Below are positions 13,803 to 21,024 of a stretch of 25,190 nucleotides of DNA, piece by piece; position 1 is the first letter of the stretch, and every line of letters begins with the position of its first letter. Position numbers and translations under genes: made by a program. Under the pieces are notes generated by a model that did no database searches, was not told the DNA's origin, and saw nothing but the letters and a program-made list of their open reading frames with translations. This DNA is from CAYJXJ01 sp964374095 (GTDB lineage Bacteria; Elusimicrobiota; Elusimicrobia; UBA1565; UBA9628): NCBI GenBank assembly GCA_964374095.1, contig CAYJXJ010000054.1:1-25190 (forward strand), read 5' to 3'.

Positions 13803-15238
13803 GGTCGAAAGCGGCCGTGGGCGCGGGAGGCGCGGCCATCGCCGCGGCCCTCCACATTGCCGCCTCCGCGGGCAATCCGCCCGGCCTCATCGAGGATGAC
13901 GCCGTCTACATCCTGCTGGCGAAGTCCCTGCGCCACGGGGCGTTCGCGCTCCCCGATCATGCGGGCATCCCGATCACGGACCCGTTCCCGGGGCTTCCCG
14001 CCTGCCTCATGCTGCCGGTGTGGCTGACCGGGGAGAACTACGGGCTGCTTCGGCTGCTGCCTCTGGCATTCGCCGTCGCCGCGTTGTGGCTGGTGTGGAT
14101 CGCCGCCGGCCGCCTTCTCTCCCCCGCGCGGGCGGCCGCCGCGACCGCCCTGACCGCCCTCTCTCCGGCGTTGGTCCAGCATGCCGGCCTCGTGCTCCCC
14201 GACATCGCCCTCATGGCCCTGGGCCTGCTCGCCTTTGTCGGAGGCGCGGCGGATCGGAAGTCCTTATGGTTCAAGGCGGCTTGGGCCGCGGCCGCCGCGG
14301 CTCCCCTGATGCGCCCCCAAGGAGCCCTGGTTCCGGCGGCGCTGGCCCTCGTCACGATAGGGAATCGCTCCCGTCGGGTGTGGGTCCTGGCGTTGGCTCC
14401 CCTGGCCTGCTGGCTGGCCCGCAATCAATTCGCGGCGGGGACTCCGACCGCCTACGCGGACCATTGGCTCGAGCAGATGGGGGCATTGTTCCCGGCGGCG
14501 GGGGAACGCTCGTTGGGGCTTCTCCGAACCTGGGTCGGATGGGGAATGCTGGGCCTGGGCGAGGGTTGGGGAATGCTGCCCGGGTTGGTCCTGGCCGTCG
14601 CCGCCGCCGGGGCCCGGGCCTTGATCCGGCAACGAGCCGAGCGCGATTTGGCGGTCCTCGGGGCCATCCTCGCCGGGAGCGTCGTCCTACTCCACCTTTC
14701 TTGGCCCGCCGCCAACCCCCGGCATGTCCTGCTCATCCTTCCTTGGCTGTGGATCTTCATCGTGGGGGCGATGCCCTCGCCCCCTCCACGTCTCCTCACC
14801 GGCGCGCTCGCCGCGGCCATGGCGTGGATGGCGTGGACCGATCTGGGCATCGCGAGGGCTTCGCTGGCACGGCCCCGCGCGTTTCAGCCGGAGACCATGG
14901 CCTGGATTCGGGCAAACGTTCCTGCGGGCGAAGGCATCGAGAGCCTTCGCTACAACGCCGTCCTCCTTTTCACCGGAGGACGCGCCCTGCCTCCGGACCT
15001 TTCGGTGAAGAATTGGAAGGAGCGGACGGCCCTCGCGCAAAAGAGCAACCTCTATTGGATTTATCAGGAGACCAGGTTCAGCCCCGGGGGCTACGTCCCG
15101 CCCGGCCTCCAAGAATACCGGGAGGAACTTCTGCCGAAATTCAAAGACTCCGAAATCATGCGGCCCGCCTATCGGAACGACCGCGAAGGGACCCGAATCT
15201 ACGAGTTGGTTTCCGCCCGGCGCAGGGACTCCCAGTAA
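13799..15238 (+). CDS. Polytopic GT-C-like membrane protein, paralog 2
   Basis: 479 aa with the same architecture as its upstream neighbour: EDDAVYILLAKSLRHG at 32-47 (D33, D34), LMRPQGALVPA against LIRPQGILLAA, WPAANPRHVLLILP against WPLTEPRYVIPLLP, and QPETMAWIRANVP against QPRTMEWIRRHTP. A tandem duplication is therefore clear. The ATG overlaps the previous stop (ATGA). The frame is open far upstream, but that is antiparallel shadow of paralog 1. The last 40 bp overlap the 3' end of the convergent pseudouridine synthase gene. Confidence 0.75.
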   Translation: MRSKAAVGAGGAAIAAALHIAASAGNPPGLIEDDAVYILLAKSLRHGAFALPDHAGIPITDPFPGLPACLMLPVWLTGENYGLLRLLPLAFAVAALWLVWIAAGRLLSPARAAAATALTALSPALVQHAGLVLPDIALMALGLLAFVGGAADRKSLWFKAAWAAAAAAPLMRPQGALVPAALALVTIGNRSRRVWVLALAPLACWLARNQFAAGTPTAYADHWLEQMGALFPAAGERSLGLLRTWVGWGMLGLGEGWGMLPGLVLAVAAAGARALIRQRAERDLAVLGAILAGSVVLLHLSWPAANPRHVLLILPWLWIFIVGAMPSPPPRLLTGALAAAMAWMAWTDLGIARASLARPRAFQPETMAWIRANVPAGEGIESLRYNAVLLFTGGRALPPDLSVKNWKERTALAQKSNLYWIYQETRFSPGGYVPPGLQEYREELLPKFKDSEIMRPAYRNDREGTRIYELVSARRRDSQ

Positions 15239-16134
15239 TCCCGGAAATCCCGGGGCGCCCCCGCGGTAAAGGCGCACGGCCGGCCCGAGCGCGGATGCTT
15301 GAGTTCTATGCGCCACGCGTGGAGCATGAGCCGCGGGGGAGGCGGAAGGCCCGCCTTGAACTCGGGATCTCCCGCGACCGGATGACCGAGATGGGCCAAG
15401 TGGGCGCGTATCTGGTGCGTCCGGCCGGTCTTCGGGCGCGCCTCGATGAGGGCCGCGCCGGGAGCGCGCGCGATCACCGTCACCTCGGTCTGGGCGGGCT
15501 TGCCGAAGTCGGTGACGGTCACCAGGCGCCGGCGGGGCTTGCGCCCGACCGGCGCGTCGACCGCGGAACGGTCGCGGAGCGGGCATCCCGCGACCACGGC
15601 ACGGTAAGTTTTTTCGACTTCCCGAGCCTTGAACGCCCCCGTGAGCGCCTCATAGGCGGCCTGGGATTTGGCGACCAGGAGCACCCCGCTGGTTTGCCGA
15701 TCCAAGCGGTGGACGATCCCGCAGCGCGGGACCCGGCCGACGCGGATGGAGCGGAACTGATCCCAGAGCCGAGCCGCCAAGTTTTCCTCGCCGGCCAGGG
15801 CCGCGGGGTCGCGCAGCCAGCTGTCGCCCAAGGGATGCATGAGAAGGCCCGCGGGTTTGTCGAGGACGAGCAGGTCGTGGTCCTCGTGGAGTATGCGGTC
15901 CTTCAGCGACGGCCGGCCGACGGCTTTGGCGGGGGCGTCCAGCTCCACCCGCGCCCCTCCCCGCAGGCGGTGGTCCGCCGCCACGCGGCGCCCATCGACG
16001 CGCGCCAGCCCCCTCTCGATGAGCGACCGGACATGCGAACGCGAGAGACCACTCTCGCGGGCCAAGAACTGATCCACCCGTTCTCTCTCCAGGCTCTCCG
16101 GAGGCACGTTCCAGACCCGGGTGTCTTGACTCAT
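15199..16134 (-). CDS. RluA-family 23S rRNA/tRNA pseudouridine synthase
   Basis: 311 aa. An S4 RNA-binding domain at about 17-65 (ERVDQFLARESGLSRSHVRS) is followed by the RluA catalytic domain with VHRLDRQTSG at 141-150 (catalytic D145) and ARPKTGRTHQIRAHLAHLGH at 232-251. This matches the RluD/RluC layout, which modifies specific uridines in 23S rRNA. The exact target is not determined. ATG 16134 overlaps the upstream lgt stop (ATGA); the open frame upstream is lgt in another frame. It is the last gene of the six-gene operon. Confidence 0.9.
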   Translation of the reverse strand: MSQDTRVWNVPPESLERERVDQFLARESGLSRSHVRSLIERGLARVDGRRVAADHRLRGGARVELDAPAKAVGRPSLKDRILHEDHDLLVLDKPAGLLMHPLGDSWLRDPAALAGEENLAARLWDQFRSIRVGRVPRCGIVHRLDRQTSGVLLVAKSQAAYEALTGAFKAREVEKTYRAVVAGCPLRDRSAVDAPVGRKPRRRLVTVTDFGKPAQTEVTVIARAPGAALIEARPKTGRTHQIRAHLAHLGHPVAGDPEFKAGLPPPPRLMLHAWRIELKHPRSGRPCAFTAGAPRDFRDYWESLRRAETNS

Positions 16135-16922
16135 GAAGGCACGGCGCGCCGAATCCTCGACAGGCCCAGACCGGCGGCCGCGCCCGTCAGGATGCCCAAA
16201 GAAACCCATTGCGAGACCGAAAGCCCCCACGCCATGCCGCGGTCGTCGGCCCGGAAGAATTCGACGCCGAAGCGCGCGGCCGCGTAAAGGACGACATAGG
16301 CGAGTCCCGCGCCGCCCGGCCGCAGGACGCCCGAGCGGACCCGGGGCAGCACCCGCCGCCAAACCCACAGCGCGATGAGGACATTGGCCGCGGACTCGTA
16401 GAGCGGGGCCGGGTGCAGGGGAATTCCCCAGAGCGGGTCGGGCGTCGAACTGGCGGGATGCCCGCCCGAAACCACCCCCCACGGCAGGGACGTGGGCCGG
16501 CCGTGACAACAGCCCGCCGCCAGGCAGCCGAAACGCCCCAGCGCGTGTCCCAGAGGCAAAGCCACGCCGAAATAGTCCGCGGTCCCGAGGAAGCCGAGGG
16601 GAAGTCCCCGCCGCAGCCACCAGCAGGCGGCGACGGATCCCAACACCCCCCCGTAAAAGACGAAGCCATAGCGGAAATCCGCGAAGAGGCGCAGCCGCCC
16701 GTCGAGCAGGGCGCGCCATTCCACCAGCAGGAAGACGAGCTTGCCGCCCGCCAGGGCGCCGGCGAACAGGGCGTAGATTAGGTTCCAGAAGGCAGCCTCG
16801 GAAAGCCCCAGTTCCGCGCGGCGCGCCTTCACCCACAGGATGGCCGCAAGGTAGCCGCCGGCCAACAGGACCCCGTAGCTCGGAACCTGCCAGAACCCGA
16901 GGTCAATCAGGACGGGCCGCAT
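16131..16922 (-). CDS. lgt: Prolipoprotein diacylglyceryl transferase, paralog 1
   Basis: 263 aa, polytopic. It transfers diacylglyceryl from phosphatidylglycerol to the lipobox cysteine of prolipoproteins. Motifs: YGFVFYGGVLG at 85-95 (Tyr90 at the position of the E. coli His103 motif), GHALGRFGCLAAGCCHGRPT at 125-144, LHPAPLYES at 169-177, and near the C-terminus RFGVEFFRADDRG. Family length is about 250-290 aa. It overlaps paralog 2 upstream by 20 bp and the pseudouridine synthase downstream by 4 bp. Confidence 0.9.
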   Translation of the reverse strand: MRPVLIDLGFWQVPSYGVLLAGGYLAAILWVKARRAELGLSEAAFWNLIYALFAGALAGGKLVFLLVEWRALLDGRLRLFADFRYGFVFYGGVLGSVAACWWLRRGLPLGFLGTADYFGVALPLGHALGRFGCLAAGCCHGRPTSLPWGVVSGGHPASSTPDPLWGIPLHPAPLYESAANVLIALWVWRRVLPRVRSGVLRPGGAGLAYVVLYAAARFGVEFFRADDRGMAWGLSVSQWVSLGILTGAAAGLGLSRIRRAVPS

Positions 16923-17703
16923 GGGATTGGCTCCAAGCCTGACGCAGGATCAAACCGGCGAAGACCACATACCCGAGGCTCAGAAGCTGGGCGACGCTCA
17001 AGCCCAGCACGCCGGAAGCCACGGTATCGCCGCGGAACCGCTCGAGGCCGAATCTGAGGAAAGCGGCGGCGATGATGTAGGCGCCGGAAACGACGCCCGG
17101 CGGCAGAGCCCCGCGTTCGTACCGGCGCCACAGTCCCAAATAAAGCGCCAAGCCCAGGACCAGATCGGCCGCCAACTCGTAGAGTTGGGCGGGATGAAGC
17201 GGCCTTCCCAGGAACTCCGGGGGGACCAGCGAGCGCGGATGGGTAAAGGTCACCGCCCAAGCCGCGTCGGTCGGCCGGCCTTGGCAGCAGCCCGCCAAAA
17301 AGCACCCCCCCCGCCCGACCGCGTGCCAGAACGGCAGCGTGACGCAGAAGTGGTCGAGGACCGGAAGGAACGGGACGGACACCCGCCTCGAAAACACCCA
17401 TAAGCCGGCGACCACGAATGCGAAGGCGCCGAGAACCGAGAATCCGGTCCCCCGGGACGCCAAGGAATCCCAGAATCCCGCCGAACCCCAGGGCACGTAC
17501 TCGGCGATGAATAGCAGCCGTCCCCCGACGAAGCCGCAGACCAGGATGAGGTTGACGAGAAGCCAGTAATGCTCCTCGCGCTTGAGGCCCATGCCCTCGC
17601 GCCGCGAGAACATCCAACCGCAGGAGAGCATTCCGCCGAGAGCCACCAGGAACCCCCAGGAGTGCAGGCGCAGCGGACCCCACTCGAAGAGGAGGGGAAA
17701 CAC
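16903..17703 (-). CDS. Prolipoprotein diacylglyceryl transferase-like, paralog 2
   Basis: 266 aa, polytopic, same family as the gene downstream. Conserved: GRGGCFLAGCCQGRPT at 130-145, LHPAQLYE at 169-176 and RFGLERFRGD. In the segment where paralog 1 has FYGGVLG and E. coli Lgt has the catalytic-loop His, this protein has FSVLGAF, so it may be altered in activity or specificity. It begins with GTG 17703 directly after the TGA of the FtsB-like gene (TGAGTG, no gap). Whether both paralogs are active transferases is open. Confidence 0.85.
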   Translation of the reverse strand: MFPLLFEWGPLRLHSWGFLVALGGMLSCGWMFSRREGMGLKREEHYWLLVNLILVCGFVGGRLLFIAEYVPWGSAGFWDSLASRGTGFSVLGAFAFVVAGLWVFSRRVSVPFLPVLDHFCVTLPFWHAVGRGGCFLAGCCQGRPTDAAWAVTFTHPRSLVPPEFLGRPLHPAQLYELAADLVLGLALYLGLWRRYERGALPPGVVSGAYIIAAAFLRFGLERFRGDTVASGVLGLSVAQLLSLGYVVFAGLILRQAWSQSHAARPD

Positions 17704-18009
17704 TCAGTGGGTCTCGGTCTCGGGCGGCGGGAATCGGTACTCGAGCTCGCCGGGACGCACGAAGCCGATCCGCCGCGCCTCCTTCTCCATCGCCAGATCG
17801 CTGTCGCGAAGGGTCGCGAGCCGGCGATCGAGCAGCGCCTGCTCCCGCTCCAGGGCGGCGATCTCCCGCCGCAGGTGGCGCAGCTCCAGCCAGTTCCGGG
17901 CCAAGCTGCGAAAACCCTGATTCCCGAACAAAACGGCCAGGACGAGTCCCGAGACCAGCAGCCGCGCGCGGTTGCGGATGAGGAACGACGCGCCTTCCAA
18001 TCCGCTCAT
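17704..18009 (-). CDS. FtsB/DivIC-type septum formation initiator
   Basis: 101 aa. One transmembrane helix at about 15-33 (LLVSGLVLAVLFGNQGF), then a coiled coil (LRHLRREIAALEREQALLDR), then the short EKEARRIGFVRPGE stretch typical of FtsB/DivIC (the family consensus is near EExARxxlgmv.pGE). These bitopic proteins connect early and late division proteins. ATG 18009 directly follows the enolase TAG. Linkage to eno is a classic arrangement and supports the call. Confidence 0.85.
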   Translation of the reverse strand: MSGLEGASFLIRNRARLLVSGLVLAVLFGNQGFRSLARNWLELRHLRREIAALEREQALLDRRLATLRDSDLAMEKEARRIGFVRPGELEYRFPPPETETH

Positions 18010-19371
18010 CTAGGAGCCTTTCACCGGCATCTTCTTGCCGAGAGGGAACCGCCCCCCTCCTTTATTCCGGGAGGGCACGCCCGCGGAGGACGCGGCGCCG
18101 GAGAAGGCGGCTTTCCCGGCGTAGCCGGGCTCCTTGAGCTCGGCCTCGATCCGAAGGAGTTGATTGTACTTGCACAACCGTTCCGAACGGCAGGGGGCGC
18201 CGGTTTTGATCGCTCCGGCTCCCAGGGCCACGCTGAGGTCGGCGATGTAGGAATCCTCGGTCTCGCCCGAGCGATGGGAAATGATGGCCTTAAATCCGGC
18301 CCGGCCGGCGTCCTGGACCGCGCGGACCGTCTCCGTGAGCGTCCCGATTTGATTGAGCTTAATGAGGATCGCGTTGGCCGCGCCCTCGCGAATGCCGCGC
18401 GCCAGGCGCGAGCGGTTGGTGACGAAGAGATCGTCTCCGACGATCCGGACGCGCCCCCCCAGAGAGGAGGTCAGCGCCTTCCAGCCGCTCCAATCATCCT
18501 CATCGAGCGGATCTTCGATCGAAATCATCGGCAGCCGCCCCACCCAACCCTCGTAGACCCGGCCCATGGCCTCCGAGGAGAACGCCTTGCCCTCGAATTG
18601 ATAGGCCCCGTCGCGATGGAATTCGCTCGCCGCCGCGTCCAAGGCCAGGTCGACGCGCCCCGCGTGTCCCGCATCGCGGATGGCCGACACCAGGATGTCG
18701 AGCGCCGCGTCATGGCCTTGGATGCGGGGGGCGAAGCCCCCCTCGTCCCCCACGGATACGGCGAGACCGCGCCGCGCCAGGAGGGACTTCAAAACCTGAT
18801 AGACTTCGGCGCCGGCGCGCAGGGCCTCCCGGAACGTCGGAGCGCCGGTCGGCACCACCATGAACTCCTGAACGTCGAGCCCGCTGTCGGCGTGCTTGCC
18901 GCCGTTGATGACGTTGAGCATCGGGACGGGCAGGGACCACCCCCCCGCCGGGATGCCGAAGGCCTTCCTTAGATACCGGTACAGGGGAAGGCCCGCCGAG
19001 GCCGCGGCGGCCCGGGAGACCGCCAAGGAGGCGGCGAGGAGGGCGTTGGCGCCCAAGCGTCCCTTGTGGGGAGTCCCGTCACAGGCGATCATGGCTGCAT
19101 CGAGAGCGGCTTGGTCGCCGGCTTCCTTGCCCGCCAGCAGGGCGGCGATCTCGCCTTGGACCGCGGCGACCGCCTTAAGGACGCCCTTGCCCCCGAAGCG
19201 GGCCTTGTCCGCGTCGCGCCGTTCCAGGGCCTCGTGCTCGCCGGTCGACGCCCCGCTGGGCACCGCGGCCCGGCCTACCGCCCCGTCGGCGAGGAGGGCC
19301 TCGGCTTCGACCGTGGGAAACCCCCTGGAATCAAGTATCTCCCAGGCCCTCAGGGATTTGATCCTCGCCAT
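18010..19371 (-). CDS. eno: Enolase with C-terminal extension
   Basis: 453 aa; converts 2-phosphoglycerate to phosphoenolpyruvate. Motifs: VPSGASTGEHEALERRD (37-53), SVGDEGGFAPRIQ, the metal-ligand segments ISIEDPLDEDDWSGW and IVGDDLFVTN, the catalytic lysine region LIKLNQIGTLTET, SHRSGETEDSYIADL and KTGAPCRSERLCKYNQLLRIE. Most bacterial enolases end soon after that last motif; this one adds about 30 residues, mostly Gly, Ser, Lys and Arg. It overlaps the upstream phosphohexomutase stop by one base (TGATG) and abuts the FtsB-like start (TAGATG). Confidence 0.95.
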   Translation of the reverse strand: MARIKSLRAWEILDSRGFPTVEAEALLADGAVGRAAVPSGASTGEHEALERRDADKARFGGKGVLKAVAAVQGEIAALLAGKEAGDQAALDAAMIACDGTPHKGRLGANALLAASLAVSRAAAASAGLPLYRYLRKAFGIPAGGWSLPVPMLNVINGGKHADSGLDVQEFMVVPTGAPTFREALRAGAEVYQVLKSLLARRGLAVSVGDEGGFAPRIQGHDAALDILVSAIRDAGHAGRVDLALDAAASEFHRDGAYQFEGKAFSSEAMGRVYEGWVGRLPMISIEDPLDEDDWSGWKALTSSLGGRVRIVGDDLFVTNRSRLARGIREGAANAILIKLNQIGTLTETVRAVQDAGRAGFKAIISHRSGETEDSYIADLSVALGAGAIKTGAPCRSERLCKYNQLLRIEAELKEPGYAGKAAFSGAASSAGVPSRNKGGGRFPLGKKMPVKGS

Positions 19372-20843
19372 CAGCGCTTCCCCTCCAGGAATCTTCGGCC
19401 CGCGGTGAGCAGGGCGTCAAGGCGCTGGGGGCTGGGTCCCTCGGCATAGAGACGGAAGACCGGCTCCGTCCCCGAGGAGCGCAGCCCCAGCCAGGAACCG
19501 TCGCGAAGGATGAATTTGAAGCCGTCGGATTGGTCGATCCGCCAGACCGAAACTCCGGCCAAATCCAGGGGCGGGTGGACGCGCAACCGCTCCTCGAGTT
19601 CGATGACCTGGCGCCCGCGCTCCAGCCGAACGTTGATTCGCGAGTTATGGAACGCCCCGAGCTTCTTGAAGAGGCGCTCCCGAATCTTAACGAGGGGAGC
19701 CCGCTCCATGGCGACGAGTTCAAGCATGAGGAGGCAGGCGAGGACCCCGTCTTTCTCGGGAACGTGCCCGCGGATCGAAAGCCCGCCCGACTCCTCCCCA
19801 CCGAGCAGGAATTGCCCGGTGCGCAGGAGCTCCCCGATGAACTTGAAACCGACCGGAGTCTCGCGGGTCTCCAGCCCGTGGGATTTCGCCACGGCGTCGA
19901 CGAAATGCGACGTCATCAGGCTCCGGGCCACCTTGCCCTTGAGCCCGCGGTTGGACACCAGGTGCTCGAAGGCCAGGCCCAGGCAATCGTTCGCCGAGAT
20001 CCATTCCCCGCCCGCGTCGAGGACCCCGAATCGATCGCCGTCCCCGTCGCAGGCCAGACCCAGCGACAAGCGGTGGCGCGACATCGCGGCCTTGAGTTCC
20101 GGGAGGCTCTCGGGACACGGCTCCGGAGCCCGCCCGCCGAATAGGACGTCGCGCTCCTCGTGAAGCCCCACGACCTCCAACCCGATCTTCTCGAGGAAGG
20201 GGCGCAGGTAGTGGCGCGCCGAACCGTGCATGGCGTCCACGCCGATCTTGAGGCGCGCGGCGCGGATCGCCTTGACGTCGAGCAAAGACGCCAGTCTCTC
20301 GAAGTACTCGGGCCGAAAATCTTCCTCCACGATCCACGACTCCTTGAGCGAGCGGTCCAGCGCCATGGTCCGTATCGGATGGTTGCCCAGGAGTTCCAGG
20401 CGGCGCTCGATGTCATCGGTGATCGTGGGGATCGCGGCTCCCCCCCAGAAAGGCATCCACTTCAGCCCGTTGTAGGGCCCGGGGTTGTGCGAGGCGGTGA
20501 TCATGATCCCGCCCACGGCCTTGCGGGTCCGCACCGCGTGGCACACCGCGGGGGTGGGGAGGTCTCCCTTGGATACGATCGCCTTGACCCCGTCCGAGGC
20601 CAGGACCGCGGCGGCCTCATGGGCGAATTCCTCGGAGAGAAATCGCGTGTCGTAGCCGATGACCACGACGGGCACCGCGGCCTTGGATTCGCCGACGACG
20701 GCGTGGTAATCGGAACTGGAGAAGCCGAATTCCGGGTTCTCCTTGACGTAGCGCGACAAGGTGTGCGCGACCCGGCGGACGTTCTGAAAATTGAAGTCGT
20801 CCGAGATGATGCCGCGCCATCCCGATGTGCCGAAGCGAATCAT
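19371..20843 (-). CDS. Phosphoglucomutase/phosphomannomutase
   Basis: 490 aa, alpha-D-phosphohexomutase family, interconverting hexose 1- and 6-phosphates. Motifs: FGTSGWRG at 4-11, phosphoserine loop TASHNP (116-121, Ser118), magnesium loop DGDGDR (266-271), sugar loop GGEESGG and phosphate loop RSSGTEP. Glucose or mannose specificity cannot be decided by eye. ATG 20843 lies 11 bp after a TATACT box without a Shine-Dalgarno sequence. It is the first gene of the six-gene operon that runs through eno to rluA. Confidence 0.92.
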   Translation of the reverse strand: MIRFGTSGWRGIISDDFNFQNVRRVAHTLSRYVKENPEFGFSSSDYHAVVGESKAAVPVVVIGYDTRFLSEEFAHEAAAVLASDGVKAIVSKGDLPTPAVCHAVRTRKAVGGIMITASHNPGPYNGLKWMPFWGGAAIPTITDDIERRLELLGNHPIRTMALDRSLKESWIVEEDFRPEYFERLASLLDVKAIRAARLKIGVDAMHGSARHYLRPFLEKIGLEVVGLHEERDVLFGGRAPEPCPESLPELKAAMSRHRLSLGLACDGDGDRFGVLDAGGEWISANDCLGLAFEHLVSNRGLKGKVARSLMTSHFVDAVAKSHGLETRETPVGFKFIGELLRTGQFLLGGEESGGLSIRGHVPEKDGVLACLLMLELVAMERAPLVKIRERLFKKLGAFHNSRINVRLERGRQVIELEERLRVHPPLDLAGVSVWRIDQSDGFKFILRDGSWLGLRSSGTEPVFRLYAEGPSPQRLDALLTAGRRFLEGKR

Positions 20844-20854
20844 GGGCGGGGAAT

Positions 20855-20881
20855 AGTATAAAATGCGCCCCCGGCCTGCAA
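20855..20881 (-). promoter_or_regulatory. Promoter of the pgm-eno-ftsB-lgt-lgt-rluA operon
   Basis: TATACT (20860..20855) with TTGCAG (20881..20876) 15 bp further upstream on the minus strand. The start codon is 11 bp after the -10 box, leaving a leader of only a few bases and no ribosome-binding site. Confidence 0.5.
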
Positions 20882-20962
20882 CCGGCTCCGGCGCCGATTA
20901 TTCAGCCGCGCGGGCCGCCCCCCCTTGACAGTAGGACCTTCGACCCATGGACGTCTAGGCCT

Positions 20963-20999
20963 TTAGACCTATGGCAAAACCATGGGCCGGGGCTATACT
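20963..20999 (+). promoter_or_regulatory. Promoter of the 410-aa secreted protein gene
   Basis: TATACT at 20994-20999, preceded at 19 bp by TTAGACCTATGG (20963-20974), related to the motif at 7412-7423. The leader of about 20 nt contains AGAAGGGAG before ATG 21025. Confidence 0.5.
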
Positions 21000-21024
21000 T
21001 AGGGCAGAAGGGAGCGCGACAGCG

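Noticed and set aside
14020..16287. Very long plus-strand frame across the GT-C-like, rluA-like and lgt genes
   Set aside because: Arg/Gly/Pro-rich shadow; the opposite-strand and other-frame genes have clear motifs.
20925..20930. Consensus TTGACA as the -35 box of the 410-aa gene
   Set aside because: No -10-like hexamer lies 16-18 bp downstream; the TATACT box at 20994 is too far away.
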